Notes under the pieces: model-generated
Seen by the model: the letters and a program-made list of their open reading frames with translations, nothing else
Database searches by the model: none
Told to the model about the DNA's origin: nothing
Made by a program: the position numbers and the translations under genes
Assembly (NCBI GenBank): GCA_020698575.1
Contig: CM036241.1
Location: forward strand, 33,911,416-33,975,415
Source of the DNA: Bostrychus sinensis
Lineage: Eukaryota > Chordata > Actinopteri > Gobiiformes > Eleotridae
Length of the DNA: 64,000 nt
Reading direction: 5' to 3'
Shown here: one piece after another, positions 35,063 through 47,312 of the stretch
Numbering within the stretch: the first letter of the stretch is position 1
How the letters are laid out: the number at the start of each line of letters is the position of its first letter

Positions 35063-36261
35063 TACATCCTCTTTCTACCAGTTGCTAGTAAAACACAAGC
35101 AAAATGCTAATGCACAGCCATTTTCTTTGTCTTGTAGTTCATTTCTGAAAACTATAAACTATGACCAGTGGTGATTTAGTAATTTAGGGGGCCCCCAGCA
35201 AGTATCCTCCCAGTGATTTGTGTCGCTTGTGTGCCGCAGATCTTCCACGTCTAACATCTTTTTTTAATCTTCTGCTCTTTTGCTTTTGAGATTGGAGCAG
35301 GCCCTGAAAGCCTTTCTTGGCTCATGGACCTCAGATAAGTTATAATAATTGTCAGTAATTAATCCTGTAATAAAATGAGTGCAGCCAGACATTTTAGTGC
35401 TCCTAAAACTTTTATCTTGAAGTAATATGTTAGACTTGAGAACTGGAGTTGTCATGTTTTTTATCAACCTGTTTCAACCCCCTTTCCTAAGTTTTTTTTT
35501 TTTTCTGTGGCCACGAACATTAGCTTGGTTTGGTCCTGTTGCAGCACCTCATATATTAGTACCTTTCCTGCTGATATGGTTGTATAGGCTTCTGGAGACT
35601 CTCAACCCGAGAGAGGAGCATGAGAGAGCAAAAGTTATATTGTGCTGCTTGCACTGCAGTGGTCTGTTATTTTCTTCTAGAGCTGTATGATGAAGTGTGA
35701 CTCAAACTGAACACAGGCAGGCAGCTCAAGTCCAAGTTGTTTTATGCCACTGCAATTTTGAATAATGTGCCAGCCACCAGTAACCCCCTCCCCTTCTCCT
35801 TCCTCTGAGTCCAAAGCAAGGTCGCGGGCCTCCTTCCTGGCGTTAGCATTCCCCTCGTATCCCCAGTAATCCTCACTGTTCAAGCCTGAGGTACAAATAC
35901 GTTCTATTCAAGCTGCGCCGAGGGCTCCGCTAATACCCAGCAGTGTGTGTGCTTGTATATGTGTGTGTACACTTATGGGCTGCTCAGTAAAGTGTGCTTA
36001 TACACCTCTGTGTTTGTGTAGTGTGTGCGTGGTGCCTGTGTAGGGCTTTGTGTTTAACAGCCATGGGTGCTTAGTATTCTCCGCACCACGTGTCCTTGCA
36101 TCCCTATGCTTATTCTTTCCCTCTGTGTTGTCTGCTTTCAGATGAGAATACCGACAGCTGATGGCAGAGTGGGAAGAAAGACAAGCAGGAAGAGGCAGGT
36201 GAATAAAGTTTATGCAGTGTGAGTGCTGTAACCTTGGAGCTATGCATTATTTTATTAAAGC
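35063..36261. other. Unique DNA, complex at 35690-35960
   Basis: The segment 35690-35960 is GC-richer ('gtcgcgggcctccttcctgg') and lacks repeat signatures. No gene is supported. A TG-rich stretch lies near 35945-36030. Confidence 0.2.
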
Positions 36262-36379
36262 CAGAGGTGGGTAGAGTAGTCCCAATGATTTGTCTAAGTA
36301 AGAGTATTGTTACTTCAGAATAGAAGTACAATTTATACAGGTCACTCATAAAAATGTAGGAGAGTACTACCCACTTCTG
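36262..36379. mobile_element. Miniature hAT-like MITE, 118 bp, complete
   Basis: The left end 'cagaggtgggtagagta' and the complement of the right end 'cagaagtgggtagtact' form a terminal inverted repeat. The body consists of diverged 'agtac' motifs. The 8 bases on each side ('attaaagc' and 'ttataagc') agree at five positions, compatible with a decayed 8-bp hAT target duplication. Confidence 0.6.
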
Positions 36380-38135
36380 TTATAAGCAAACTGAACAGGG
36401 CATTGTTGTCGAGTAGCTTTCTATAGACTACAGAGGCTGACTCAGACAACAGGAGGGAGTGTGTATGATGCCACCTGCTCCCTGAAACACCTTGCTTCAT
36501 GTAACATTAAACAGTGCACATATAGTGTAGCTGGTAATCACAAGTGATTAGCGTTATTCTAACACTGAGACAATAGCAGCTTGGAGCAGTGTGAACAGCC
36601 GTTTACTCCAAACTAAACCTAATTTAGTTCTTGGGCTGCTGCGGCTCAAATGAGTCCCCACCAGATGGTGAAGTTTGCAAGTCATAGTGGGAGCAGAGGA
36701 TGTCTACAGCGTCCTCAGAGAAGGGCACCAAAAGGCTTTGCTGAAAAAAATGAGAAAAGGGAGTTATTATGTTCAAATGATGTTGCTCTAATTAAAAAAG
36801 AGTCTGTTGCATTTACATAAAAGAAATATGTATAATGACAACAACATTACTATGTACTAATGACAACTATGCTGTGTATGTGATACAAATGTTATGTTTA
36901 TAACTTGTGATAACACATTTTACTTTATTTATATCAACAAGTTTTTAATTTGAAACCTTTGGCATTCTGACCATGACTGAAGGAGTCAGAACATACTCTT
37001 TATTATTATAATAAATTATACTCTAAGACATCATAGACTCTCTCACTATCAGCAGAATCATATACAGTAAATGAGTCTGAAGAGTTTTGGATGCTTTCTT
37101 GAGAAAACATGATGGGACGAAGTCAAGAAATGCATGCACTCTTTTCATTGACCCACAAAGATTGGTCTGCATTAGAAAAAACTGCTGGGTTCAACAGTGG
37201 AGAACAGTGGAGAGACACTGTTCCACTGAGTGATGGTCAGTCAGGCCAGAATTAATATTTGCTTCAATGTGCTGTATAGAAAAAGTAGGAACTTGAACAA
37301 AAGTAGATGTTTTATCATTATACAGGATTTGAAATACACTAAGAAACCCTAACCTAAAGCATTTGTATATTAGGATCTTTGAGGTAGCTGTAAAGGACCG
37401 TAACATGCATAATGAGAAATAAACACACCTTCTTTACCTATAGTCATGTATACATTGTTCATCTGTGTCATGCTGTTAAAATGAAATCATTTGTATTAGA
37501 ACTAGACATTTAAGAGGTTTAGATCAAACATTATTTTCATATGTTTTTGTGTGCAAATCCAACAAATCTCTTCTTTTATTGTTGCTATTTGAAGCACACC
37601 ATTTAAAAATCCACTCCTCACTGACAGAAGTATCTACATTTTTGTCACTGTTTGCTGTTTTACATATTGTCAAGTGAACAAATAGTCATGCCTGTGGTCT
37701 CAGACTAATTTTTGAATGTCAAATGAAGTGAGTTCCAATGCCTTTCTGGGAATTGGTGATTTACTCGGTCAAGTCTTGGTACAGCTAATTTGGTATGAAG
37801 GATTTTTGCACTTAAGACTGGCATCAAGGTGTTTTCTAGCATTTATTTATCATAATTAATACAATTTTTTCACTCTGATTATAATAATATTGTGAGTCTG
37901 TATGGGTACTTTCTAATGTTAGCAATTACATCTCTTGCTGAGCAGAAATGACTAACGCTAATGTCAAGTGTCAGCTGACATTTCAACAAAGGAAAACATA
38001 GTCCAATCAGGGCCACTGGCAGTGGCAGTGTGTGGACGGGACAGAAGAACAACGCTAAATGCTATGAAAATAAAAGAAAAAGTCCTGTTTTGAAAGTGTT
38101 GCTGAAGTTACTGAACTTAGTCAAGCCAACATAAC
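36380..38135. other. AT-rich unique DNA
   Basis: No recognised repeat end or coding motif is present. Confidence 0.3.
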
Positions 38136-38320
38136 ACAGATCAGGCATAACATTATGACCAGCTGCCTAATATGCAGCTCCATAAGCAACAAACCTTGCT
38201 GCACTCTGTATTCTGGAACCTTTCTATCAGAAATCAGCATTAAATTCTTCAGCAGTAGATTGTTCTACTTCTTTGGGAACTCATACCTGGAAGTTGTTGG
38301 TCACTTGAGGCAATGTGTTT
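38136..38320 (+). mobile_element. Tc1-like element end fragment
   Basis: The segment opens with 'acagatcaggcataacatta' and 'tgaccagctgcctaatatg', the terminus whose inverted counterpart ends the element at 930-1380. The inner block 'acctttctatcagaaatcag' with 'cattaaattcttcagca' belongs to the interior of the same fish Tc1-like family. The opposite terminus is not present. Confidence 0.55.
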
Positions 38321-38349
38321 TTCTTTTTTGTATGTGTGCCCTGAGAACA

Positions 38350-38560
38350 CCTTAAATGGGATTCCTCATCAAGAAAATGCCCGGAGACACAGTGCTTTGG
38401 CAGTCAGAGGTTTTTTTGGCTGGAAAACACATAGTGGTGCTTCCCCCATACACCCTACAGCCATGACTTGGCTCCTTGAAGCTATTCCAAAAGATGAAGA
38501 ATGGTTTGAAAGGACACCACTTGGACACGCCTTCCATCAGCTTTTGTTACATTAGTGTTG
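38350..38560 (+). pseudogene. Mariner-like transposase remnant (second and third catalytic region)
   Basis: A plus-strand frame reads QENARRHSALAVRGFF, close to the mariner HDNARPH-x-A-x-x-V-x-x-F block that carries the second catalytic aspartate (here changed to E). In the next frame VLPPYTLQP, a stop, then LGSLKLFQKMKNGLKGHHLDT corresponds to the PPYSPDLAP-x-D-x-x-LFPKMK-x-x-LKG-x-x-F block that carries the third catalytic residue; here that aspartate is lost. The frameshift between the blocks, the stop and the two changed acidic residues show that it is inactive. The N-terminal DNA-binding part is absent. It lies directly after a Tc1-like end, but the two may have different origins. Confidence 0.55.
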
Positions 38561-40539
38561 GGGTGCTGATTTTCAACTTTTTTTTTTCTGCCGTATGCTT
38601 TTTTGTTTTACACTTACACTCAATTTGTATTGTAGGAATACATCTGAAAGCAATGAGAGTGTCTACCAATAGGTTCAGATATTACATGGAGCACCATCCA
38701 CTATCACAGCATATCTACAGTAGGAGTTGCTCTGTGTTGTCAAACCACCACAAATAAACAGCCCAGTGCTTCCAGGCTTTGGCAGTGAATGTAACTCATT
38801 TGCGATATCGAATGTGGACATAACTTTGAGCAGAATGGGCTGTCTAAACAAGAATGTGATCTATTCTCTCGGTCTGAATCTCTAGCTCTGCTTCTTCTTC
38901 CTTAAGCTGCATGGTTTGTCACACATATTATGACACACTAAATCACTCAAAAGGCTTGTAAATACATGTACCTCACGAAAATAATTTTATTCCAGTTAGG
39001 CATATAGTGTTATAAACCCTTAATAATCTTAATAATCTTATGAACCAATACATGACTTAAACCCAAAGGCACAACAAGTAGTATTGATCATGTTTATTAA
39101 GTATTATATTTTAGTTGGTCTTAAGGCTCATTTATACTCACATTTTGCACATAAATAGATAGTGTTGTAGAATGTATAATAGATAAGTTGTTTGTGTTAT
39201 GTTGAATAACCAGTAGGGGGCGATTGGCGACAATTAAAGATTTTACCAAGACAAGAAAAATAGAAACAATAACAACAAACATAGTAGAGCATGGTGGCAT
39301 TTTTTACACCAGATTTCTTGAAAAAGAAAATGAAGCAAAAGTAGTGACGATCTGTTTGGTGACAAACTTGCTCTAGTTACTCCTCAAAAGGTTAAGCTGT
39401 TGTCTTCTGCTTTGACTGTTGAGCTGTGTTCACTAGTGTCCACAACTGTCAACACATGTTCTACTACATTCCTCTGTATCCGCACGCTCTGGGGAAAAGG
39501 AACAATATATATGGACAGAATAAACACAGAGGTTGAACAAAACGCTCCTTCCGTATACTAAAACATATTTAATTTAGTGTAAATGAGCTTTAAAACTGAT
39601 GAGCAGACTAACCAAGATCTAGTCATGACCGAGAAGAGATTAAAACAAAATTAGTTTAAAACCAATGCTTGATACCTGGGAAAAGACTCCATTAAAATTA
39701 CTTTTGTAAACAGTGAATTTCTAAGTAAAACTCCCCAATGTTGGTGTATTTTTGCAAACTTTTACATACGTTTCTAAACCTGATTAGAAAATATGAGCAA
39801 GTTATTTGAATGTCAGTATACAATGGAACACTAGTGGGAAAATTGCTTTCTCATATTACATTCATATTGATAGCAAACTCAAATAATGAGAATTTAAATA
39901 GATAGGAAAAAATTATTTGGACCCAGATGAAGTAAATGTTGGATGGTTGCCTTCGATTCCGACAACTGGTTGGGCCAGTGATACTCTTGTGACTAGAGGA
40001 GAGGAGGAAAGGTCATGAAAACACAAACAGCAACAAGCATTAGTTACAAAAACCAAAAGGTCAACAGAATGAGTCCCATGCCATAGACAGAGAGATGATC
40101 CCTGTGGCAATTAGAGCATCATATATATGGCCACAAAATGGATGAACATAACATTTCAGGGGAAACAACAAGTTATCCAGGTCTTTTTTAGGGAACTCTT
40201 TTTATTTTAAATTTCTCCTAGCTGAATGTGTCTAAAAGTAGCCAGATGCTAATATTACACTGCATATGCTTTAAATCAAAGGTTGTGATGCTGTGATTAG
40301 GTCCAGCCATGGTATTTAGCCCTGCATCAGTGGTGAACACTGGTGTTGGTTGATATGGTTACAGCCTTTATGAAGCATGTTATGAGGCACAGTGTAAGTG
40401 GTGGATGGATGACTGCGGGCTGATTGATGCAAGCTCCAGCGACTCTAATGCTGTCTGGCTTGTAGCATACACAATGTGACATTGGTTTGGTCTGGAGAAT
40501 ATTGATCTAGAATGGGTCTTGGCGAGCGTAGATATGGAG
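38561..40539. other. AT-rich unique DNA
   Basis: No recognised feature is present. Confidence 0.3.
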
Positions 40540-42230
40540 GGCTGTATTGATGTTCTCTATGGCCCTCATTTCAGGCTCATCTCACCCTGCTCGTGTGTTT
40601 GTGTGGGGCGGCAGTAGCAGCGCCGGGGGCTACTCAAGTGTGAAATCGTGTGACGCTTTCTCCATTGCGCTTCATTTAGCCACACATCGCCCATCTCTCA
40701 TTCCTGACAAGTTTCTTAACTGCTCCAAAATGCGAACGCCTCAGGGCGGGGTGGCAATGTAGCCCTGTCAGAGTACAACTACGAGTGTGCGTGTGTGATG
40801 GTGGGGCTAAAGTGAGAGTCTAATAAAGCCAGCAGCTGCCATGGAAACCAGGGCAGAGGCTAACTCATCCTCTGTGTCCAGGGAGCCATCAGGGCCTCAG
40901 CAGCGGTGCAAACACATGTGTGAACACGCGCGCCCGGTTTACACACACACAATCATGTTTGGGAGGCATGGCAAATGATTCTTAGAGGGAGGCCTCTCTA
41001 CAGCGACATGTACAAACAGCAGACGAAAGGCCGTGAAATAAGCTGTGGCACCGAGAAATAGGAGAGCAGGCACCAGTTCAATAGCCCACTCGCATACACA
41101 TTGCCACAGTCCACACCGGGACATGAGGCAGGACAGCTTAGGGCTCTCTATACCGGGCTGTAATCTTCTCCCATTCTCATCATACACCACAAGGATGTGT
41201 ATGGTTGTGTAGAGTAGAAGCCTATAATGCATTTTTGAAGTCTTATCCTATGTCATTTTTCATAAGAGTAGCATGTATATTGTAAGTACTGCTCATTTTA
41301 TATCTTGAACAAACTTAATTGAAAAATATTTATCATCTACCATGTTCTGAGTGATAGGGCCTGTGCACCACTGAATTGTATGGGTTAATTTTTTAATATC
41401 ACAACCACATAGCTTAAGACTTTTCATTACCAACTTGTAATCCTCCCCTCCTCCATATCCTTCTTACCAGTGTCTATGTATGGAGAATGTGTGCACACAT
41501 TTACAGCCCTGTTTGTGTGTAAAATGGGAAGATAAGCGTGTCAATGTGCTCAGGTTGACGCCATGACAGCAGCATCCTCTGTGTGACAGGTTTATTGCAT
41601 TTCTAATCTCTGTTTACATAAACCATCACACGCGTGCACGCTGGGTGTATGCGTTCACACACATACCTCATCATGCCTCGCCTTGCTGCCACTCGCACAA
41701 TGAAAAGGGCAGAGGCAGCCAATCAAAATGATCTCCAATAACAATATTACCCATCAGGCCATGGGCTGGGAAGCATTGTGGTGGGGGGTGGAGGGGTTAG
41801 ATGACTTTCTGAGCTTCATCTGACATTTATAAAATGAATTGCTCGTCGTCCACTAAGGAAATAGCACATTTACGCATTGTGCATGGCAGGTTCTCCCCGG
41901 TCTCACACTTGACAAATCTCATATCCCTGATGTGGAGTGACATGCCAGCAGAGAATTAGAGTATTGCAATTCAAAGTGTGATTGAAAGGCAGACGTGGGT
42001 GAAGGCGGTGCACGTCGCGGCCACTCCAAGTGTCACCAAAGTGTCAGGAGATGAGGAAAGATGACAACAGTTAGAGCGCTTGGCTGCCTGCTTCCTTGAG
42101 TGGACTGCAGATTGGGTTAGGTCAGATGAGATGAGACTTAAATGAGCCCTTTGGGAGCCGTGGAGAAGACACAAGACAAATCAACAGCAGGAAGAGGATA
42201 TCGCAGGTCACACATTACAACCCCCTGCCT
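40540..42230. other. Compositionally distinct unique DNA, candidate regulatory region
   Basis: Two blocks, about 40540-41180 and 41490-42230, are GC-richer, retain CpGs (for example 'acacgcgcgcccgg', 'gcgcttcatttagccaca') and lack repeat signatures and convincing codons. In fish gene deserts such blocks are often conserved enhancers, but this is inference. Confidence 0.25.
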
Positions 42231-42714
42231 CCCATTCCTTTATTTCTTCTTGGTAAATAGACCACAGTTGTAAATGTATCCATAAAGACATCTGCATCTG
42301 ATAATGGTGTTTAATTGTATTCATTCACTCACTGATGTTACATCTTTTGTAAACAAGACACTTCAAAACCTTTCACCCTTTGATTAAAAAGATTATAGAC
42401 TTCATTACATATAATTAAATAGTGAAATTGTTCAACTTCCAAAAGTGAACGCTGTAGAAGCCAGTGTGCCATGTGAAGTGGTGCTTTGTACTGCACAGCA
42501 CTGATTTCAAATGACAAGACAGAGCACCAGTGTTGTTTATAGAAACGATTTTGCTGTATATGTTGTTTCACTATGAACACCTACAGTTATCAGACCACAG
42601 CATACACTTGTGTTGCAGGGCAAGAAAAATAAAAAGACAAAACAGGAGAAAAAGAATTATAATTCCAGCTCTCAAATGGTAAACTGAACACAAGATAACC
42701 TACAGCCTACAGAC

Positions 42715-42995
42715 ACATGGTGCCAAAATAATGGTAGCAAAATGGTTAGTACTGTCACCTCATAGTAAGACGGTCTTAGGCATTTCTCCACTGTCATGTT
42801 CTCCTCATGATTGGGTGGATTTTCTCCAGGTGCCATGGTTGCCCCTGTCAGTTTAAAACATGCAAAAGAATGTGCTATACAAATAAAGTTGACAAAGAGG
42901 CTAATCCTCCTGTAAGGTACTGAGCAAAAGCCTGGCTGAGTATCTGAAGATGGTGCTGATCTGCAATTGCCATGCAGCATTGCAGGATGGTTAAA
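42715..42995 (+). repeat. tRNA-derived SINE, degraded
   Basis: The head 'ggtagcaaaatggttagtac' with 'tgtcacctcatagtaaga' fits a tRNA-derived SINE start. The body ('ggtggattttctccaggtgc', 'gtttaaaacatgcaa', 'aggctaatcctcctgtaagg' with 'tactgagcaaa') matches the family at 34825-35062. It is strongly diverged. Confidence 0.55.
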
Positions 42996-43138
42996 GCAAC
43001 ACACTGTACTTTTTGCTTTCTGTATGACTGCCACCACGTTCACTAAATTCCCATAAATTTTCCCATTTGACTTTCTTCTGTATCACAGTTTAAAGACTCA
43101 ACAGAGACTATGGGCTAACCCAGGACCAAACACAATTC

Positions 43139-43140
<2 letters not shown>

Positions 43141-43214
<74 letters not shown>
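43141..43214. repeat. (AT)n microsatellite
   Basis: About 37 uninterrupted AT units, directly abutting a Tc1-like terminus. Confidence 0.95.
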
Positions 43215-43216
<2 letters not shown>

Positions 43217-43352
43217 TGCTAAAAAAAAATAAAGGGAACATTAAAATAACACATCCTAGATCTGAATGAATGAAATATTCTTATTAAATACTTTGTTCTT
43301 TACATAGTTGAATGTGCTGACAACAAAATCACACAAAAATTATCAATGGAAA
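43215..43352 (+). mobile_element. Terminal fragment of the Tc1-like family at 45739-47312
   Basis: This starts with 'actgctaaaaaaaaataaag' and continues with the same 125 bases as 45741-45871, differing at only three positions by eye (in 'aacattaaa', 'catcctag' and 'gatctga'). The rest of the element is missing. The close identity suggests that both copies are young or that one arose from the other. Confidence 0.8.
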
Positions 43353-44225
43353 ATTTACTTCCGGAACCAGGTAGGCAGTCACTGTAGAGCTCCATGCATG
43401 TGCATTCAGGGACAGCTGGTATCAATGGGTTAGGCTAAGCCCTCCCTGTCATTTTCAAAGACAAAACATACTTAGTTTTTATAGTAAATAATATATAATT
43501 TTGAATCATCTTATATGTGTCTTATATGAGATTCTAATCTTGTATTGTATTGGCTACATGCTAGCTATTGTTTTTTGTTTTAAACTAAACCAATACTGCA
43601 GCAAAGAACAGAAAAGGGGCTATTTTTAATTAGCCCAAGGACTGCATGGCACACTACATTAGTGTGGTGATTGACAGGCGTGAGTCCCGCCCCTGCTCCA
43701 ATCTACTGCATTAGGGGCTAAAAGTTTTTTGCCCACAGATCTCAATTTCGCCAGTCACAGAGCATGCAGACTTAGTGTTACATCTTTAATTTTGAGTGAT
43801 AGCGGCACTAATAAGAAGCTATAGTGACTGAAGTTGTTTGTTAATGACAGCAGCACAGAGTTTGGAGGATTTTTCTAAGACACTGAAATGAAATAAAATC
43901 ACCATTACAACTGGAGCAGAGTAGTGTTTTTGAACACTGAAAAGGGTTAAATCATTTCTCCAAAGTTTTTAGGACAAACTCAAATAAATGTGGTGGCTGT
44001 GTTTTCAATGTGACATTATACAGAACAGACTGACTACAGTGACAGCGTGATTAACGTGTATTATTAACATGTTTGCCTCGCTGAAAGGAAGAATAGAGAT
44101 TTGTCATTTATAATAAGGTAATCCACACATTTCTCCACCTCCCTTACAAAACAATGTAACTTAGGCTAACGGACTGCTTTCTGCTTCTTCTGTTATTGTA
44201 ACCCTTTTGCCATTGTCAGATTGTT
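43353..44225. other. Unassigned DNA
   Basis: The piece at 43660-43760 ('gattgacaggcgtgagtccc') has a repeat-like appearance but no recognised partner. No coding motif is present. Confidence 0.25.
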
Positions 44226-44405
44226 GGATGATACGTATTTGGATAAAACAGTGGGTTGCAGTGCTGTTCTACAGGTGACCAAGATTGGTTTAAAGAGATT
44301 AATAAAAGCTTATTGCCCCTCTTATCTTCATAATGTTGCTTTAAATGCAGAGAAAGAGTTTTCCCTAGGGACAATAAAGTGTAACTTGAACTTGAAAACT
44401 AGTGC
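44226..44405 (+). repeat. Retroelement tail joined to family G motif
   Basis: The segment 44250-44305 ('gtgctgttctacaggtgacc', 'aagattggtttaaag') recurs in degraded form at 23605-23680 and in reverse at 63395-63450. The part ending 'ttccctagggacaataaagt' and 'gtaacttgaacttga' is a typical fish LINE/SINE 3' end. Confidence 0.4.
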
Positions 44406-44939
44406 AATCCAAACTCTACACATCTCAGTGATCTCAGAGAAGTGATTGTATACATTTTAAGGTCTAAAACAATTAGTGAGTTGCTGAACATAATTAGTAC
44501 ATTAGCACATAGTAAAACATCTAATTACTGCAACAAGAAACATTTGAACTTAATGAGCTCTTTGTACAGAATATTGTATTGTGTATTAATTTGATAAACA
44601 ACACGATGTCAATAACTGAAATGAAAAATAACAATACACAGCTCTTTAGTTGTTATAGTTATTGATAGTGTTGTAGAAAGGAAGTTCTTTGCACCAGCGA
44701 AAGTAAATGAGTACTATAGCTCTTACTAACTGCTGTAACCTCAGGGGGCTTTGTAACGCCTACATGAGGAAACAGTAAATGAAAACAGCACCCCACAGGC
44801 TTAAACCCACAGTGAGAATAGGTGAGGGAAAACGCCTACTAAAACCCCATCATAAAAAAAAAGAGAGTCAGGTGGGATTTCATAGAGACACATTGTATAA
44901 TTATGTTTATTGAAGTGATGGAAGTGGGCAGGAAAAGGC

Positions 44940-45109
44940 CAAAGCCGAGTACACACTGCACCATTTCAGCCAGTCTTAGATCAAAATTCCTAATTGTGGG
45001 AAAAATTGGCCATTGTAGCTCAAAAACAATGGTTGTATAAATGTTTTAGATGAGACCGGGTCAAAGATCAGGAACAGAGCTGTTTTATGACTAAAGATGA
45101 GCTGTGATA
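44940..45109 (+). repeat. Older repeat hosting the hAT insertion
   Basis: The sequence 'aaagccgagtacacactgca' followed by 'accatttcagccagtctta' has the form of a MITE start. It runs up to the hAT target site at 45110, and the sequence after 47959 ('acagtgtcagatatttggga') may be its continuation. A third, outermost layer of nesting is therefore possible. Confidence 0.3.
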
Positions 45110-45117
45110 GATATCAG
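45110..45117. repeat. Left 8-bp target-site duplication of the hAT element
   Basis: 'gatatcag' here pairs with 'gatctcag' at 47952-47959, with one mismatch. Confidence 0.65.
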
Positions 45118-45134
45118 CAGGGATGAGAATCGAA

Positions 45135-45159
45135 AACCAGTTCTTGTTGAGAACTGGTT
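45135..45159. repeat. Subterminal hairpin of the hAT element
   Basis: 'aaccagttct' and 'agaactggtt' are perfect complements with a 5-base loop. It is located 17 bp from the left end. Such subterminal palindromes often serve as transposase binding sites in hAT elements (knowledge, not shown here). Confidence 0.6.
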
Positions 45160-45738
45160 CCCACTGTTTCAATTCCTTATCCTATCCTTATTGATTCCAG
45201 TCGGTGTGAATGACGTCACCACGCACGTTGCGTAGCTTATGCAAGCAGGAAACATGGGGGGGGCATAACTTTCAATGAATGCATGAATGTTTTTGATCTG
45301 CTCCGGACTAGTGAATTTCAACCCAGGAGCAGCGGTAACATTAGCATGTCATCTTCTGTTAATACTGCAGGTAATTAATCGACTAACACTACCTATCATG
45401 TTAGCACCATTTGCCTTATTGTAAAACCTGCTATTACTATCCATTGCATTGATGATAGATGATAGATGACCATGGCAAGAGAGACAAACAGAGTCTGGCT
45501 GGCTCAGATGCTGGCAGTACACGCTGCGGTCTACTGTTAGCTTCTCCTTTCACAGAGGCAGGGAAAAGTAAAATGACCCAGGCCAGGAGCAGTGACTAAG
45601 TTTGTGGTAAAAGGATTGCACCTATTTGCCACAGTAGATGCCCCTGATTTTCTGTAAGTGAATGTGTTTAATTTGAGTCAGGAAATGTCAAAGTTGCATG
45701 TTCTCCTCTAACCAGATGTTTCACCTGTTACCATTATA

Positions 45739-47312
45739 CAAAATAAAGGGAACACTAAAATAACACATTCTAGATTTGAATGAATGAAATATTCTTATTA
45801 AATACTTTGTTCTTTACATAGTTGAATGTGCTGACAACAAAATCACACAAAAATTATCAATGGAAATCAAATTTATTACCCATGGAGGTCTGGATTTGGA
45901 GTCACATTCAAAATTAAAGTGGAAAAACACACTACAGGCTGAACCAACTTTGATGTAATGTCCTTAAAACAAGTCAAAATGAGGACTCAGTAGTGTGTGT
46001 GGCCTCCTCGTGCCTGTATGACCTCCCAACAACGCCTGGGCATGCTCCTGATGAGGTGGCGGATGGTCTCCTGAGGGATCTCCTCCCAGACCTGGACTAA
46101 AGCGTCCACCAACTCCTGGACAGTCTGTGGTGCAACGTGGTGTTGGTGGATGGAGCAAGACATGATGTCCTAGATGTGCTCAATTGGATTCAGATCTGAG
46201 GAATGCGCGGGCCAGTCCAATAGCATCAATGCCTTGGTCTTGCAGGAACTGCTGACACACTCCAGCCACATGAGGTCTAGCATTGTCTTGCATTAGGAGG
46301 AACCCAGGGCCAACTGCACCAGCATATGGTCTCACAAGGGGTCTGAGGAGCTCATCTCGGTACCTAATGGCAGTCAGGCTACCTCTGGCGAGCACATGGA
46401 GGGCTGTGCGGCCCCCCAAAGAAATGCCACCCCACACCATCACTGACCCACTGCCAAACCGGTCATGCTGGAGGATGTTGCAGGCAGCAGAACGTTCTCC
46501 ATGGCGTCTCCAGACTCTGTCACGTCTGTCACATGTGCTCAGTGTGAACCTGCTTTCATCTGTGAAGAGCACAGGGTGCCAGTGGCCAATTTGCCAATCT
46601 TGGTGTTCTCTGGCAAATGCCAAACGTCCTGCACGGTGTTGGGTTGTAAGCACAACCCCCACCTGTGGACGTCGGGCCCTCATACCACCCTCATGGAAGT
46701 CATGTTTCTGACCGTTTGAGCAGACACATGCACATTTGTGGCCTGCTGGAGGTCATTTTGCAGGGCTCTGGCAGTGCTCCTCCTGTTCCTCCTTGCACAA
46801 AGGAGGAGGTAGCAGTCCTGCTGCTGGGTTGTTGCCCCCCTATGACCTCCTCCACATCTCCTGATGTACTGGCCTGTCTCCTGGTAGCGCCTCCATGCTC
46901 TGGACACTATGCTGACAGACACAGCAAACCTTCTTGCCACAGCTCGCATTGATGTGCCATCCTGGATGAGCTGCACAACCTGAGCCACTTGTGTGGGCTG
47001 TAGACTCCGTCTCATGCTACCACTAGAGTGAAAGCACCGCCAGCATTCAAAAGTGACCAAAACATCAGCCAGAAAACATAGGAACTGAGAAGTGGTCTGT
47101 GGTCACCTCCTGCAGAACCACTCCTTTATTGGGGGAGTCTTGCTAATTGCCTATAATTTCCACCTGTTGTCTGTTCCATTTGTACAACAGCAGTGAAACT
47201 GATGTCAGTCAGTGTTGCTTCCTAAGTGGACACAGTTTGATTTCACAGAAGTGTGATTGACTTGGAGTTACATTGTGCTGTTTAAGTGTTCCCTTAATTT
47301 TTTTAAGCAGTG
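45739..47312 (-). mobile_element. Tc1-like transposon, near-complete, flanked by TA
   Basis: The left end 'caaaataaagggaacact' and the complement of the right end 'cactgcttaaaaaaattaag' with 'ggaacactt' are inverted terminal repeats. The left terminus has lost about five bases ('ctgct') compared with the related fragment at 43215. Both sides are bordered by TA (45737-45738 and 47313-47314), the usual target duplication. At 1574 bp it is of normal size for the superfamily. The transposase runs on the minus strand. It sits inside the hAT element, just upstream of a coding block of that element. Confidence 0.85.
45988..47015 (-). pseudogene. Tc1-like DDE transposase, inactivated
   Basis: In the intact family this enzyme cuts and pastes its own element at TA sites. 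The presumed start (47015) begins MRRSLQPTQVAQVVQLI, leading into a paired-like helix-turn-helix (GTSMRAVARRFAVSVSIVSR) and a second one with an intervening basic region. The catalytic domain has FTDESRF (first aspartate), VMVWGGIS, and LMQDNARPHVAG (second aspartate). The third acidic residue lies in DLNPIEH, spaced 34 residues on, the DD34E layout. Three lesions are visible: a frameshift near 46690, a one-base insertion near 46215 (after DAI) and an in-frame TAG shortly after PIEH (a TGG-to-TAG type change). The total length of 1028 bp equals 342 codons plus two extra bases, in line with the two insertions. All catalytic residues are still present across the frames, so decay is recent. Confidence 0.85.

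Noticed and set aside
46283..46952. Plus-strand frames of 84-142 codons within the Tc1-like element
   Set aside because: They are antisense shadows of the transposase, kept open by its codon composition.
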